A DNA stretch of 16,715 nt from Propionibacteriaceae bacterium (lineage in GTDB: Bacteria > Actinomycetota > Actinomycetes > Propionibacteriales > Propionibacteriaceae). Below the pieces are notes generated by a model, which made no database searches, was not told where the DNA came from, and was given only the letters and a program-made list of their open reading frames with translations. How positions within the stretch are numbered: position 1 is the stretch's first letter; each line of letters begins with the position of its first letter. Positions 1-7,846 of the stretch are shown here, piece after piece. The DNA is taken from the NCBI GenBank assembly GCA_003153855.1, contig PMBM01000150.1, positions 13,319 to 30,033 on the forward strand. Direction: 5' to 3'. Position numbers and translations under genes: made by a program.

Positions 1-407
1 TGAACACCGGCCACGACGGCTCCCTGTCGACGGTCCACGCCAACGCGCCCCGCGACGCCATCGCCCGACTCGAGACGCTGATCCTCATGGCGGGCATGGA
101 CCTGCCGCTGCGAGCCATCCGCGAGCAGATCACCTCGGCGGTCGACCTCATCGTGCAGATCCAGCGCCTGCGCGACGGCACACGCCGAGTGGTCGCCGTC
201 ACCGAGGTCCACGGCATGGAGGGCCAGACGGTCACCCTGCAGGACATCTTCCTGTTCGACTACTCCGCCGGCATCGACGCCAACGGCAAGTTCCTCGGGA
301 AGCCCGTTGCCACCGGCGTACGTCCCAAGTTCGCCGAGCGCTTCGAGGAGCTGGGCATCGTCCTCTCGCCGCGCGTCTTCGGCGGGAACCAGGAGTGGCT
401 GCGATGA
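1..407 (+). CDS. cpaF: CpaF/TadA-family pilus assembly ATPase, C-terminal part (5' end outside window)
   Basis: This is the last 134 residues of a secretion ATPase that powers assembly of a Tad/Flp-type pilus on the cytoplasmic face of the membrane. The reading frame is open from base 3, and bases 1-2 (TG) fit the end of a Met codon. The segment [20 protein letters not shown] is the conserved stretch after Walker B in CpaF/TadA proteins. It is followed by the family's typical [13 protein letters not shown] and the tail [18 protein letters not shown]. Walker A and B lie upstream of the window. The stop codon overlaps the ATG of tadB (ATGA), so the two genes are translationally coupled. The family call is secure; the symbol follows common Tad-locus usage. 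Confidence 0.93.
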   Translation, partial: NTGHDGSLSTVHANAPRDAIARLETLILMAGMDLPLRAIREQITSAVDLIVQIQRLRDGTRRVVAVTEVHGMEGQTVTLQDIFLFDYSAGIDANGKFLGKPVATGVRPKFAERFEELGIVLSPRVFGGNQEWLR

Positions 408-1363
408 ACTGGTTCGCCACCGCCACGATGCTGACGCTGGGCTCGATCCTGCTGCTCGTCGCCATCACCATCGTCGGGTTCCTCATCATCCGTCCGGGCT
501 TCCGTCGGCTGTCGCGCGACCGCCGTCGTCAGCTCCAGGGGCGTAAGCGCCGTCAGCAGGCGACGACGCTCGCGACCGCGACCGACTTCGCGACCGACCA
601 GATCGGCAAGATCCTCGCCAAGCGTGGCGCGGGTCTGGCCGGCAAGCTCGAGCTGGCCGGGATCCGGATGAGGCCGTCCGACGTCGTTCTCCTGACCGGA
701 GCAGCGTCGTTGGCCGTGGGCGCCGTCGGCCTGCTCCTCGTCGGGCCGGCCATCGGTCTCGTCGTGGCAGTCATCGTCCCCGTCCTCGGATGGTTCGCGC
801 TGGGGTTCCTGGTGGGTCGCCGCACGCGGGCGTTCGCCGACCAGCTCGACCAGACGCTGCAGATGATGGCGGCAAGCCTTCGCGCCGGTTACTCGCTGCT
901 CCAGGCGATCCAGTCCATGAGCTCCGAGGCGGACAGCCCGACCAAGGACGAGTTCAGCCGCGTGCTCAACGAGACCCGCATCGGCCGGCCGTTGAACGAG
1001 TCGCTCATCGAGGTCGCGCACCGCATGGGAAGCGAGGACTTCAACTGGGTCGCGCAGGCGATCGCGATCAACCGCGAAGTCGGCGGCAACCTCGCGGACG
1101 TGCTCGACGGCGTCGCTCACACCATCCGCGAGCGGAACCAGCTCCATCGCCAGGTGGCGGCGCTGGCTGCTGAAGGCAAGCTGTCCGCGATCATCCTCAT
1201 GGCACTGCCGTTCGGCGTGACAGCCTTCCTGACGGTCGGCAACCCCGGTTACCTGAACAAGCTCTTCACGACAACCATCGGCTGGGGCATCGTGGGTGCG
1301 GCGATCGTCATGCTGGTCATCGGTGGGATCTGGCTCCGCGCCACGGTCCGGATCAAGTTCTAG
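404..1363 (+). CDS. tadB: TadB-like type II secretion F-domain protein of a Flp/Tad pilus
   Basis: This is a 319-residue inner-membrane platform protein of the Tad pilus machine. Hydrophobic segments are visible near residues 8-28, 95-114, 116-136, 258-278 and 293-312. The T2SSF domain spans about 145-275 and includes LQMMAASLRAGYSLLQAI and AINREVGGNLADVLDGVA, both typical of TadB. I chose ATG 404 because AGGAG at 391-395 sits 8 nt before it and it overlaps the upstream stop as ATGA. The in-frame GTG at 395 lies inside that Shine-Dalgarno sequence and would add only three residues. It precedes tadC by 10 nt in the same operon. Length and topology are ordinary for the family. Confidence 0.92.
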   Translation: MNWFATATMLTLGSILLLVAITIVGFLIIRPGFRRLSRDRRRQLQGRKRRQQATTLATATDFATDQIGKILAKRGAGLAGKLELAGIRMRPSDVVLLTGAASLAVGAVGLLLVGPAIGLVVAVIVPVLGWFALGFLVGRRTRAFADQLDQTLQMMAASLRAGYSLLQAIQSMSSEADSPTKDEFSRVLNETRIGRPLNESLIEVAHRMGSEDFNWVAQAIAINREVGGNLADVLDGVAHTIRERNQLHRQVAALAAEGKLSAIILMALPFGVTAFLTVGNPGYLNKLFTTTIGWGIVGAAIVMLVIGGIWLRATVRIKF

Positions 1364-1373
1364 GAGGCGGACG

Positions 1374-2276
1374 ATGTTCCTTACGCTCATCGCTGTGGCA
1401 CTTCTCGCCGCCGCCACCGGCTACCTCACGTTCGCCATCGCCGCGGGTCCGAGTGCGGCGAAGGTCCGCGCTATGGAGAACCTCCGGCGCGGCGTCCCCG
1501 CTCCTCACGCGGCCGCCGCGGCAGGTGGCCGTCCGTCCTCCGCGAGCAAGGGCAAGAACGCCTCGAGCCTGTCGAAGACCTTGGTCCCGAAGGGCTCACG
1601 GACCCGCCTCGAGCTGATGCTGGCTCGAGCCGGACGGCCCGCCGACTGGCCGATCGAGCGCATCATCACGATCAAGGTCGTGCTGACGGTCGTGTCCCCG
1701 CTCCTGGCGGTGACGTTCTTGTTCAAGGCGCCGACGCCGATGCTCGCCATCCTTGGTGTTCTCTTCGCCGTGATCCTGTACTTCCTGCCCGAGCTTCGTC
1801 TGTACAGCCTCGGCATCGAGCGCAAGGCCAAGATCACGCTGGAGCTCGCGGACACCCTCGACCAGATGAGCATCGCGGTCGAGGCGGGCCTCGGCTTCGA
1901 CGCCGCCATGGTCCGGGTCGCGAAGAACGGTTCGGGCGTCCTTGCCGGGGAGCTCATCCGTACGCTCCAGGACGTACAGGTCGGCATGACCCGGCGCGTG
2001 GCCTACGAGGACCTCGTCGAGCGCACCCAGGTGCCGGACCTCAAGCAGTTCATCCGATCGATCATCCAGGCGGAGGCCTACGGTCTCGCCCTGTCCAGCG
2101 TGCTGAACACGCAGGCGGCCGAGATGCGGATGAAGCGGCGTCAACGCGCCGAGGCCAAAGCAATGCAAATCCCCGTGAAGGTGATCTTCCCGCTCATGCT
2201 CTGCATCCTCCCGGTGCTGTTCATGGTCGTCATGGGACCTGGCGTCATCGGCATCATGGCGAGTTTCAGCCACTAA
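1374..2276 (+). CDS. tadC: TadC-like type II secretion F-domain protein of a Flp/Tad pilus
   Basis: This 300-residue protein is the second membrane platform component, expected to pair with TadB and the CpaF ATPase. It has an N-terminal membrane segment (about 2-24) and an Ala/Ser/Lys-rich cytoplasmic linker (about 40-75). Two further segments follow near 98-118 and 121-140. The T2SSF domain spans about 155-280, with ELADTLDQMSIAVEAGLGFD and the characteristic end AKAMQIPVKVIFPLMLCILP. ATG 1374 has AGGAGG at 1362-1367 just upstream. That site includes the last two bases of the tadB stop codon, so the genes are probably coupled. An upstream in-frame start at 1296 would overlap tadB by 68 nt and is unlikely. 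Confidence 0.92.
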   Translation: MFLTLIAVALLAAATGYLTFAIAAGPSAAKVRAMENLRRGVPAPHAAAAAGGRPSSASKGKNASSLSKTLVPKGSRTRLELMLARAGRPADWPIERIITIKVVLTVVSPLLAVTFLFKAPTPMLAILGVLFAVILYFLPELRLYSLGIERKAKITLELADTLDQMSIAVEAGLGFDAAMVRVAKNGSGVLAGELIRTLQDVQVGMTRRVAYEDLVERTQVPDLKQFIRSIIQAEAYGLALSSVLNTQAAEMRMKRRQRAEAKAMQIPVKVIFPLMLCILPVLFMVVMGPGVIGIMASFSH

Positions 2277-2290
2277 CCGATGAGGTCGTC

Positions 2291-2950
2291 ATGAGTGCCG
2301 CCGCCGCTATCACGGGTGCCTTGATCGGCATTGCGGCGGCGGCGCTCACCCGTTTCACCCGGGGACGCGTCACCGACCCCACATACCCACGCATCATCAG
2401 CGTCCCCGTACTCGCCGTACTCGGCGTCCTGTTCGGGGCTCTCGCAGGCTGGCGCCTCACGGCGTGGCCCGAGACTCTGGCCTTCGCCGTCGCGGCACTG
2501 GTCAGCACGCTGCTCGTCGCCACCGACCTCGCCGCTCATGAGATCCCGCACAAGATCATGTGGCCCGGGATGCTCGCGCTGGTCGCCTCGCTCCTCATCG
2601 CCGCCGCCATCGAAGGCTCGTGGGCCCGCTTCGGGGTCGCCCTGGCCACCGGAGCGGTGATCGCCCTCGTCTACTTCGTCATCGCATGGTTCGGCAAGGG
2701 CCAGTTCGGGATCGGCGACGTGAGCCTGTCCCTGTTCTTCGGTACGTTCCTGGGTTGGCTGGGACTGCCGTACGCCCTCGTCGGCGCGCTCGGCGCCTTC
2801 CTCGTACACGTCCCTGTGACCATCGCCGTCCTCATCGCGCGACGGGCTGGACGCAAGGCCGAGCTGCCGTTCGGCCCGTCACTCATCGCTGCGGCGTGGC
2901 TCGCAGCGTTCCTCGGGCCCATCGCGCTCGGGTCACTGCTGGGCCGCTGA
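2291..2950 (+). CDS. A24-family prepilin peptidase
   Basis: This is a 219-residue polytopic membrane aspartyl protease that would cleave, and perhaps methylate, the leader of Flp prepilins. Both catalytic aspartates are in family context. D79 lies in ATDLAAHEIPHKI (the usual D-x5-P-N/H box), and D143 lies in FGIGDVSLS (the GxGD box). A late PFGPSLIAAAW motif also matches the family. There is no N-terminal zinc/methylase cysteine domain, so it is the short TadV/CpaA-like form. ATG 2291 has GAGG at 2282-2285. It follows tadC by 14 nt and is most likely the last gene of the pilus operon, since lipA downstream appears to have its own promoter. Confidence 0.87.
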   Translation: MSAAAAITGALIGIAAAALTRFTRGRVTDPTYPRIISVPVLAVLGVLFGALAGWRLTAWPETLAFAVAALVSTLLVATDLAAHEIPHKIMWPGMLALVASLLIAAAIEGSWARFGVALATGAVIALVYFVIAWFGKGQFGIGDVSLSLFFGTFLGWLGLPYALVGALGAFLVHVPVTIAVLIARRAGRKAELPFGPSLIAAAWLAAFLGPIALGSLLGR

Positions 2951-2958
2951 GCGCGGAG

Positions 2959-2986
2959 TGTGAAACAGCTTCCCCCCAGGTAACCT
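2959..2986 (+). promoter_or_regulatory. Predicted lipA promoter giving a leaderless transcript
   Basis: A -10-like hexamer TAACCT (2981-2986) follows a weak -35-like TGTGAA (2959-2964) by 16 bp. The GTG at 2993 begins 6 nt after the -10, where transcription would be expected to start. This suggests an mRNA that starts at or very near the start codon, as is common in actinobacteria. The -35 is poor, so the call rests mainly on -10 placement. Confidence 0.45.
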
Positions 2987-2992
2987 GTGCGA

Positions 2993-3967
2993 GTGACAGT
3001 TCGTCCTGACGGCCGCCGGCTCCTCCGGCTCGAGGTCAAGAACGCAGAGACCCCCATCGAGCGCAAGCCTTCGTGGATACGTACGCGCGCGGTGATGGGT
3101 CCCAACTACACCGATCTCCAGTCGATCATGCGGCGCGAGGGTCTCCACACGGTGTGCCAGGAGGCGGGCTGCCCCAACATCTTCGAGTGCTGGGAGGACC
3201 GCGAGGCGACCTTCCTCATCGGTGGTGACGCCTGCACCCGCCGCTGCGACTTCTGCCAGATCGAGTCGGCGAAGCCCACGTCGTACGACACCGCGGAGCC
3301 TCAGCGCGTCGCCGAGAGCGTGAAGTCGATGGGGCTGCGGTACGCGACCGTGACCGGCGTCTGCCGCGACGACCTGCCCGACGAGGGCGCCTGGCTGTAC
3401 GCGGAGACCATCCGGGCGATCCACGGCGAGAACCCCGGCGTCGGCGTCGAGATGCTGGCACCGGACTTCTCCGGCAAGCCGGAGCTGGTCGACCAGGTGC
3501 TGGAGACCCGGCCGCAGGTCTTCGCCCACAACGTCGAGACCGTGCCGAGGGTCTTCAGGCGCATCCGCCCCGGGTTCTCGTACGAGCGGTCGCTCGGCGT
3601 GCTCACGAGGTCCCGTGACGCCGGGCTCGTCACGAAGTCGAACATCATCATGGGGATGGGCGAGACCCGCGAGGAGGTGTCGCAGACGCTGCGCGACCTC
3701 CGCGACGCCGGCACGCACCTCGTGACGATCACCCAGTACCTGCGTCCCAACGCTCACCTGCACCCTGTCGACCGCTGGGTCGAGCCGAGCGAGTTCGACG
3801 AGCTGGCTGCCGAGGCGACCGAGATCGGGTTCGAGGGCGTGTTGTCGGGGCCGCTGGTGCGTTCCTCGTATCGCGCTGGGAGACTGTACCGTCAGGCCAG
3901 CGAGGCACTGGCCGCGACGAGTTCAACACCGAGTCAGACAGAGAATGTGAGCACCGATGGCGAGTGA
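2993..3967 (+). CDS. lipA: Lipoyl synthase LipA (radical SAM)
   Basis: LipA inserts two sulfurs into protein-bound octanoyl groups to make lipoate for 2-oxoacid dehydrogenases and the glycine cleavage system. From GTG 2993 the protein has 324 residues. The auxiliary 4Fe-4S cluster cysteines are C55, C60 and C66 ([12 protein letters not shown]). The radical-SAM CX3CX2C cysteines are C81, C85 and C88 (CTRRCDFC). The C-terminal RSSYRAG supplies the conserved serine ligand. One unusual point is [14 protein letters not shown], where Cys and Glu replace residues that are usually Ala/Asp and Gly. GTG 2993 fits a leaderless start; GTG 2987 (two residues longer, AGG at 2978-2980) is the alternative. 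The 3' end overlaps the DUF4191 gene by 11 nt. No lipB lies next to it in this window. Confidence 0.96.
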   Translation: MTVRPDGRRLLRLEVKNAETPIERKPSWIRTRAVMGPNYTDLQSIMRREGLHTVCQEAGCPNIFECWEDREATFLIGGDACTRRCDFCQIESAKPTSYDTAEPQRVAESVKSMGLRYATVTGVCRDDLPDEGAWLYAETIRAIHGENPGVGVEMLAPDFSGKPELVDQVLETRPQVFAHNVETVPRVFRRIRPGFSYERSLGVLTRSRDAGLVTKSNIIMGMGETREEVSQTLRDLRDAGTHLVTITQYLRPNAHLHPVDRWVEPSEFDELAAEATEIGFEGVLSGPLVRSSYRAGRLYRQASEALAATSSTPSQTENVSTDGE

Positions 3968-4715
3968 GCGGGCCAAGCAGCTGGCCGCGGAGCAGAAGGC
4001 GACGAAGAACGCCGAGAAGCTGCGCCGCAAGAACTCGACCGACCCGAAGGACTGGGGACAGGTCCGCCAGATCTTCGAGGTCTACAAGGTCACCGCGCAG
4101 CACGACCCCAAGGCCAACCTGTACATGGGCGGCGCGCTGGTTCTCACCATCGTCGTGTTCACGGTCATCGGCATCTTCATCAAGCCGTGGTGGCTATACC
4201 TCGTCTTCGGCATCCTGTTCGGCGTGCTGGCGGCCATGTCCGTGCTGACGTGGCGGGCCAAGAGCGCGACGTACAAGCGGTACGAAGGGCAGAAGGGCTC
4301 CGCCGAGGTCGCGATGTCGATGCTCAGCAAGGACTGGGTCAAGTCGCCGGTCATCACCGCGAACCGGCAGCTCGACATCGTCCACCGCGCCGTCGGACCG
4401 GCCGGCATCGTGCTCATCGGCGAAGGAGACCCTGGCCGCGTACGCGCGATGCTCGCGACCGAGGCCAAGAAGCACGAGCAGGTCAAGTACGGGGTGAAGG
4501 TCACGACGATCGTCATGGGCGACCGCGACAACCAGGTTCCCCTCGACAAGCTCGCCGACCACATCAAGAAGCTGCCCAAGGTCATCAAGACGGCCGAGAT
4601 CACCGACATCTCCAACCGGCTGAAGGCTCTCGACTCGATGCGTCCCAAGATCCCGCTGCCCAAGGGCCCGATGCCGACCTCGAAGGGTGCCCGGGCAGCC
4701 GTACGCGGCCGCTAG
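3957..4715 (+). CDS. DUF4191 domain-containing membrane protein
   Basis: This 252-residue protein matches the actinobacterial DUF4191 family, which is often found directly after lipA. The family's function is unknown to me. Residues 1-50 are charged and Lys-rich. Two adjacent membrane helices lie near 57-75 and 78-98, making a helical hairpin. The C-terminal ~150 residues are soluble and basic, with [20 protein letters not shown] and [20 protein letters not shown], and the protein ends in a Lys/Arg/Pro-rich tail. With both termini on one side, the bulk is probably cytoplasmic. ATG 3957 overlaps the lipA 3' end by 11 nt, so it is probably co-translated. Only weak purine-rich sequence precedes the start. 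The usual RDD/glnA neighbours are absent; the next gene converges on it. Confidence 0.85.
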   Translation: MASERAKQLAAEQKATKNAEKLRRKNSTDPKDWGQVRQIFEVYKVTAQHDPKANLYMGGALVLTIVVFTVIGIFIKPWWLYLVFGILFGVLAAMSVLTWRAKSATYKRYEGQKGSAEVAMSMLSKDWVKSPVITANRQLDIVHRAVGPAGIVLIGEGDPGRVRAMLATEAKKHEQVKYGVKVTTIVMGDRDNQVPLDKLADHIKKLPKVIKTAEITDISNRLKALDSMRPKIPLPKGPMPTSKGARAAVRGR

Positions 4716-4881
4716 CCTTGCGCGTCTGAAGTCCCTCCTCGGTTGCCGTGGCCTGGGTGCGTGCATCGCGAGGCGCCGGAGGGTAGCCATACCGGGCGTC
4801 TGGTGACCGACGGCAACACTGCGAGGTGCGTGCCCAGGGCAGGGCAACCGTCAAGGGTTCTCGGACGCGCGAGACTAGGCC
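4716..4881. other. Convergent intergenic region with two inverted repeats
   Basis: These 166 bp lie between the 3' ends of the DUF4191 gene and the ABC-F gene. I see no convincing ORF. An 8-bp perfect inverted repeat is present (GTTGCCGT at 4742-4749, ACGGCAAC at 4810-4817) with about 60 bp between its arms. A small hairpin lies at 4831-4846. The region would be expected to stop transcripts from both sides, but neither element resembles a strong terminator. Confidence 0.4.
4831..4846 (-). terminator. Weak candidate terminator hairpin after the ABC-F gene
   Basis: A TGCCC/GGGCA stem of 5 bp with a 6-nt loop lies 35 bp beyond the ABC-F stop codon. It has no T-tract, and such short GC stems are frequent at this base composition. 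It is listed because it is the nearest hairpin to the 3' end of the gene. Confidence 0.22.
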
Positions 4882-6651
4882 TCAGCCGGCCTGCTCCGAC
4901 AGCTCCAACCACGCGTCTTCCAGCTCCGCGACCTCGGCCTCGAGGTCGCGGAGTTCGTCGTGCAGGCGGCCGAGCCCCTGATAGTCGGCCGGGTCGTGCA
5001 CGGCCATCGTCGAGTGCAGCTTCTGGATGCGCTCCCCCAGCCGTTCGATCTTGCGCTCCGTCGCCTGAAGCGCCTTCGCCGCGGCGCGCTGCTCGGCCGC
5101 TGAGCTGGCGGAGACCTCGCGTGGAGCGGCATCGGGAGTGGCCAGAGACTCCGCGTGGCGCAGCCGGAGGTACTCGTCGACGCCGCCCGGCAGGTGCCGG
5201 ATGCCATGGTCGAAGATCGCGTACTGCATGTCCGTCGTACGTTCCACGAGATACCGGTCGTGCGACACCACGAGGAGCGTGCCCGGCCACGAGTCGAGCA
5301 GGTCCTCCATCGCGGTGAGCATGTCGGTGTCCACGTCGTTGGTCGGTTCGTCGAGGATCAGCACGTTGGGCTCGGCGAGCAGCACGAGCAGCAGCTGGAG
5401 TCGCCGCTTCTGACCGCCGGAGAGCTCCGAGACACGCGCCGAGAGATGGTCACGGGAGAAGCCGAGCCTCTCGAGCAGCTGGGCCGGTGTCAGGTCGCGT
5501 CCGTCGATCGTGAACGTCGTCTGCGTACGAGCCAGCACCTCCCGTACACGATCGTCGGCGATCTCCTCGAGGTCGGAGAACCGCTGGTCGAGCATCCCGA
5601 TCTTCACGGTCTTGCCGCGCTTCACGCGCCCGAGGGTCGGCTTCACCGAGCCGCTGACCAGGCCGAGCAGCGTCGACTTGCCGGCCCCGTTGGCGCCGAG
5701 CACCGCCAGCCGGTCGCCGGGCCCGATCCGCCAGGTGACGTCGGTGAGAACGACGTTCTCCCCGTACGACACCGAGACGTTCTCGATGTCGACCACATCC
5801 TTGCCGAGGCGCGCAGTGGCCAGCTTCGCCAGCTCGACCCGGTCCCGCGCCGGCGGAATGTCATCGATCAGCATGTTGGCCGCGTCGATGCGGAACTTGG
5901 GCTTGCTCGTCCGTGCTGGCGGTCCCCGGCGCAGCCAGGCCAGCTCCTTGCGCATGAGGTTCTGGCGCTTGGCCTCCACGGTTGCCGCCTGGCGGTCGCG
6001 CTCGACCCGCTGCAGCACGTACGCGGCGTAGCCCCCGTCGAACGGCTCCACGACCCGGTCGTGGACCTCCCATGTCGCCGTGCAGACCTCGTCGAGGAAC
6101 CAGCGGTCGTGGGTGACGACCAGGAGGCCGCCCTGCGTACGGGTCCAGCGTTGCTTGAGATGGTCGGCGAGCCACTGCACGCCTTCGACGTCGAGGTGGT
6201 TGGTCGGCTCGTCGAGGATGACGAGGTCCCAGTCCTCGACGAGCAGGGCCGCCAGGGCGACGCGACGCCGCTGGCCACCCGAGAGCGTCCCGATGAGCGT
6301 GTCCCAGCCGACGTCCGCGACGAGCCCGGCGATGATCTCCCGGATCCGCGGCTCGCCCGCCCAGACGTGCTCGGGGCGGTCGCCGACGATCGCGTGTCCC
6401 ACCGTGCTGGTGTCGTCGAGGGTGTCGCCCTGCTCGAGAGCCCCCATCCGCAGGCCGTTGCGCCGCGTGACCTTGCCGTCGTTCGGGATCACGCGCCCGT
6501 CGAGGATCCCCAGCAGGCTGGACTTGCCGTCGCCGTTGCGGCCGACGATGCCGATCCGGTCTCCCTCGGAGACCCCGATCGTCACCGCGTCGAAGACGAC
6601 TTTGGTCGGGTACTCCAGGCGTACGGACTCGGCCCCCAGCAGATGTGCCAC
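4882..6651 (-). CDS. ABC-F family ATPase (Uup-like, C-terminal coiled coil)
   Basis: This is a 589-residue soluble protein with two ABC ATPase domains and no membrane segment, so it is an ABC-F protein rather than a transporter. The first site has Walker A GRNGDGKS (37-44), LSGGQ (123-127) and LDEPTNHLD (146-154). The second has GANGAGKS (319-326), LSGGQ (410-414) and LDEPTNDVD (433-441). The linker (about 215-285) contains AWLRRGPPARTSKPKFRI, typical of Uup-type members. The C-terminus (about 515-585) is heptad-rich and Glu/Arg-rich, forming a coiled coil. Known ABC-F proteins act on the ribosome as translation factors or antibiotic-protection factors; a housekeeping Uup-like role is more likely here. 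The start GTG at 6651 has no Shine-Dalgarno sequence but sits 6 nt after a TAGGCT box. Confidence 0.92.
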   Translation of the reverse strand: MAHLLGAESVRLEYPTKVVFDAVTIGVSEGDRIGIVGRNGDGKSSLLGILDGRVIPNDGKVTRRNGLRMGALEQGDTLDDTSTVGHAIVGDRPEHVWAGEPRIREIIAGLVADVGWDTLIGTLSGGQRRRVALAALLVEDWDLVILDEPTNHLDVEGVQWLADHLKQRWTRTQGGLLVVTHDRWFLDEVCTATWEVHDRVVEPFDGGYAAYVLQRVERDRQAATVEAKRQNLMRKELAWLRRGPPARTSKPKFRIDAANMLIDDIPPARDRVELAKLATARLGKDVVDIENVSVSYGENVVLTDVTWRIGPGDRLAVLGANGAGKSTLLGLVSGSVKPTLGRVKRGKTVKIGMLDQRFSDLEEIADDRVREVLARTQTTFTIDGRDLTPAQLLERLGFSRDHLSARVSELSGGQKRRLQLLLVLLAEPNVLILDEPTNDVDTDMLTAMEDLLDSWPGTLLVVSHDRYLVERTTDMQYAIFDHGIRHLPGGVDEYLRLRHAESLATPDAAPREVSASSAAEQRAAAKALQATERKIERLGERIQKLHSTMAVHDPADYQGLGRLHDELRDLEAEVAELEDAWLELSEQAG

Positions 6652-6657
6652 CCGGAC

Positions 6658-6663
6658 AGCCTA
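6658..6663 (-). promoter_or_regulatory. Predicted -10 box of the ABC-F gene (leaderless)
   Basis: On the minus strand TAGGCT matches TANNNT and is followed by exactly 6 nt and then the GTG start of the ABC-F gene. No purine-rich ribosome binding site lies between them. No clear -35 is visible. The geometry is the same as at lipA, the MBL gene and deoR. Confidence 0.42.
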
Positions 6664-6694
6664 GGGACTCCGACGGCGCGGCCCGACCATCGAT

Positions 6695-6703
6695 GCTCGG
6701 CTT
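6695..6703 (+). repeat. Third, isolated copy of the GCTCGGCTT core
   Basis: GCTCGGCTT here is identical to the core of the left arm of the large inverted repeat 51 bp further on (6746-6754). The preceding bases CGAT resemble the CGAA found there. Flanking similarity fades quickly, so this could be a decayed half-unit of the same repeat. Confidence 0.4.
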
Positions 6704-6731
6704 ATGACGCGCCCCGATACCGCCGACACCC

Positions 6732-6800
6732 CGCCATGGACCGAAGCTCGGCTTGTCACCGGCTGGCAGCACGCCACAAGCCGAGTTCCGATCCACGGCG
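6732..6800. repeat. 69-bp imperfect inverted repeat between two minus-strand genes
   Basis: The left arm (6732-6756) and right arm (6776-6800) are 25 nt each and complementary at 21 positions, around a 19-nt spacer (6757-6775). The inner 10 bp, CTCGGCTTGT against ACAAGCCGAG, pair perfectly. All four differences are transitions; three become G-U wobbles in minus-strand RNA and one in plus-strand RNA. The gap 6652-6854 holds nothing else I can name except the -10 box and a third core copy. It lies after the AbiEi-like gene and upstream of the ABC-F promoter, so it could be a terminator for the former. A small palindromic mobile repeat is the alternative. Confidence 0.7.
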
Positions 6801-6854
6801 ACATTGCAGACACTGCTCGTACGCCCATTGCCCGATTTTCGATCGTCAGAATGG

Positions 6855-7796
6855 TCACAGACCCAGAGCTCGAGCCACCCGTCCCACGACGCGCGCGGGC
6901 TTGGTCATGATCTCGCCGCCCAGCCACCTCACCACACCGAAGTCGAGGTCCAGAAAGACCTGCTCGCGACGCTTCTCCTTCACGTAGGCTCCCGGGTCCT
7001 CTCCTTTGACGGCTCCGTCGCACTCCCCGATGAGTCGGTGCTCAGGCCAGAAGAAGTCGGGGAAGAAGGTCCCGAACGGCGTCTCGATCGGGACCTGGAA
7101 GAGGGGGGTGGGCAGCCCGGCCAGATGGAAGTGTCCGGCGCTGAGTGACTCAGCAGCGGACTCCCGCGCAGGGTGGACCAGCGTCAGGGCCGGCAGACTC
7201 GGGTTCACGGTTGCGATGGTGTCCCGCACCGCATCGACGAGCCTCGGGTTCAGGTAGTCGCGTCGTCGGGCGTTCGAGACGAAGGTCTCGAGTAGCGACC
7301 TCGCGGCCGCGTCCAGGACGACCAAGGCTTCCGGCAGCGCGAATCCTGCGACCAGGTCCGAGGCCGTACGGGCGAGGCTCGTCACGGGGTAGCCGGCGGG
7401 ATCACGCACAATCTGCGTCTCTGGCAGCGAGGCCAGCCGGTGTCGCGCGATCTTGTGCTGCGACCCGTGTCCGCGAGCGGTCGGGAAGGTGAGGCAGACC
7501 GGTTGTTCGTGCCACGGCGTGAACCCTGGGGCGGGTAGGCCCCATTCAACGGCCGCCGACTGGTGACTGATGACACCGCCTGGGTTCGCCACCTGCTCCG
7601 CTCGAGCGAGGAGCACATGCTGCTCGCTGGGTGCTGAGGGCCAGGCGCTGGCGCCCACGTAGACGCCATGACGAAGTCTCAGCAGACGGCCGGCCGCCAG
7701 CTGCGTGTGGATCATCTCGTCGCTGACCCCCGCAGCGTGCAGCACAGCGGTTGGCGTCGGCTGGCCGGGAAGGGGCCATGGTCGGGGAACTCTCAC
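6855..7796 (-). CDS. AbiEi-like N-terminal / DUF559-like (PD-(D/E)XK fold) C-terminal protein
   Basis: This is a 313-residue soluble protein of a type common in actinobacteria. Residues about 12-52 (PTAVLHAAGVSDEMIHTQLA to RHGVYVGAS) look like the AbiEi-type winged-helix domain. The middle has SHQSAAVEWGLP (77-88) and LARTASDLV (141-149), typical of this group. The C-terminus resembles DUF559/Vsr-like folds: E216, D247 (FPDFFW), E258 and D260 (GECDG), and a later YVKEKRREQVFLDLDFGVVRW. The usual ExK core appears as ECDGAVK, so nuclease activity is uncertain. No AbiEii toxin neighbour is visible, so a toxin-antitoxin role is not supported here. The start is GTG 7796 without a good ribosome binding site, and the first few residues are uncertain. 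Confidence 0.75.
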   Translation of the reverse strand: MRVPRPWPLPGQPTPTAVLHAAGVSDEMIHTQLAAGRLLRLRHGVYVGASAWPSAPSEQHVLLARAEQVANPGGVISHQSAAVEWGLPAPGFTPWHEQPVCLTFPTARGHGSQHKIARHRLASLPETQIVRDPAGYPVTSLARTASDLVAGFALPEALVVLDAAARSLLETFVSNARRRDYLNPRLVDAVRDTIATVNPSLPALTLVHPARESAAESLSAGHFHLAGLPTPLFQVPIETPFGTFFPDFFWPEHRLIGECDGAVKGEDPGAYVKEKRREQVFLDLDFGVVRWLGGEIMTKPARVVGRVARALGL

Positions 7797-7846
7797 ACCC
7801 TGACCATGTACGGGCTCACCTGTCGCGCGTCACGACGCTCGTCAGC

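Noticed and set aside
260..1417. 385-codon open frame on the minus strand opposite tadB
   Set aside because: It is antisense to a clearly conserved gene, with low-complexity Arg/Asp/His-rich translation and no family motif. Long shadow frames are expected at this GC content.
2280..2294. Four-codon mini-ORF (ATG to TGA) just before the prepilin peptidase
   Set aside because: It overlaps the Shine-Dalgarno region of the real start and has no ribosome binding site of its own. It is most likely chance.
4741..4817. Possible structured RNA or riboswitch in the convergent gap
   Set aside because: The only sign is an 8-bp inverted repeat with a long unpaired interior. It lies between 3' ends rather than upstream of a gene, and matches no riboswitch core I recognise.
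5155..6987. 610-codon open frame on the plus strand opposite the ABC-F gene
   Set aside because: The minus-strand product has all ABC motifs. The plus-strand translation is compositionally biased, has no recognisable domain, and runs through the intergenic inverted repeat.
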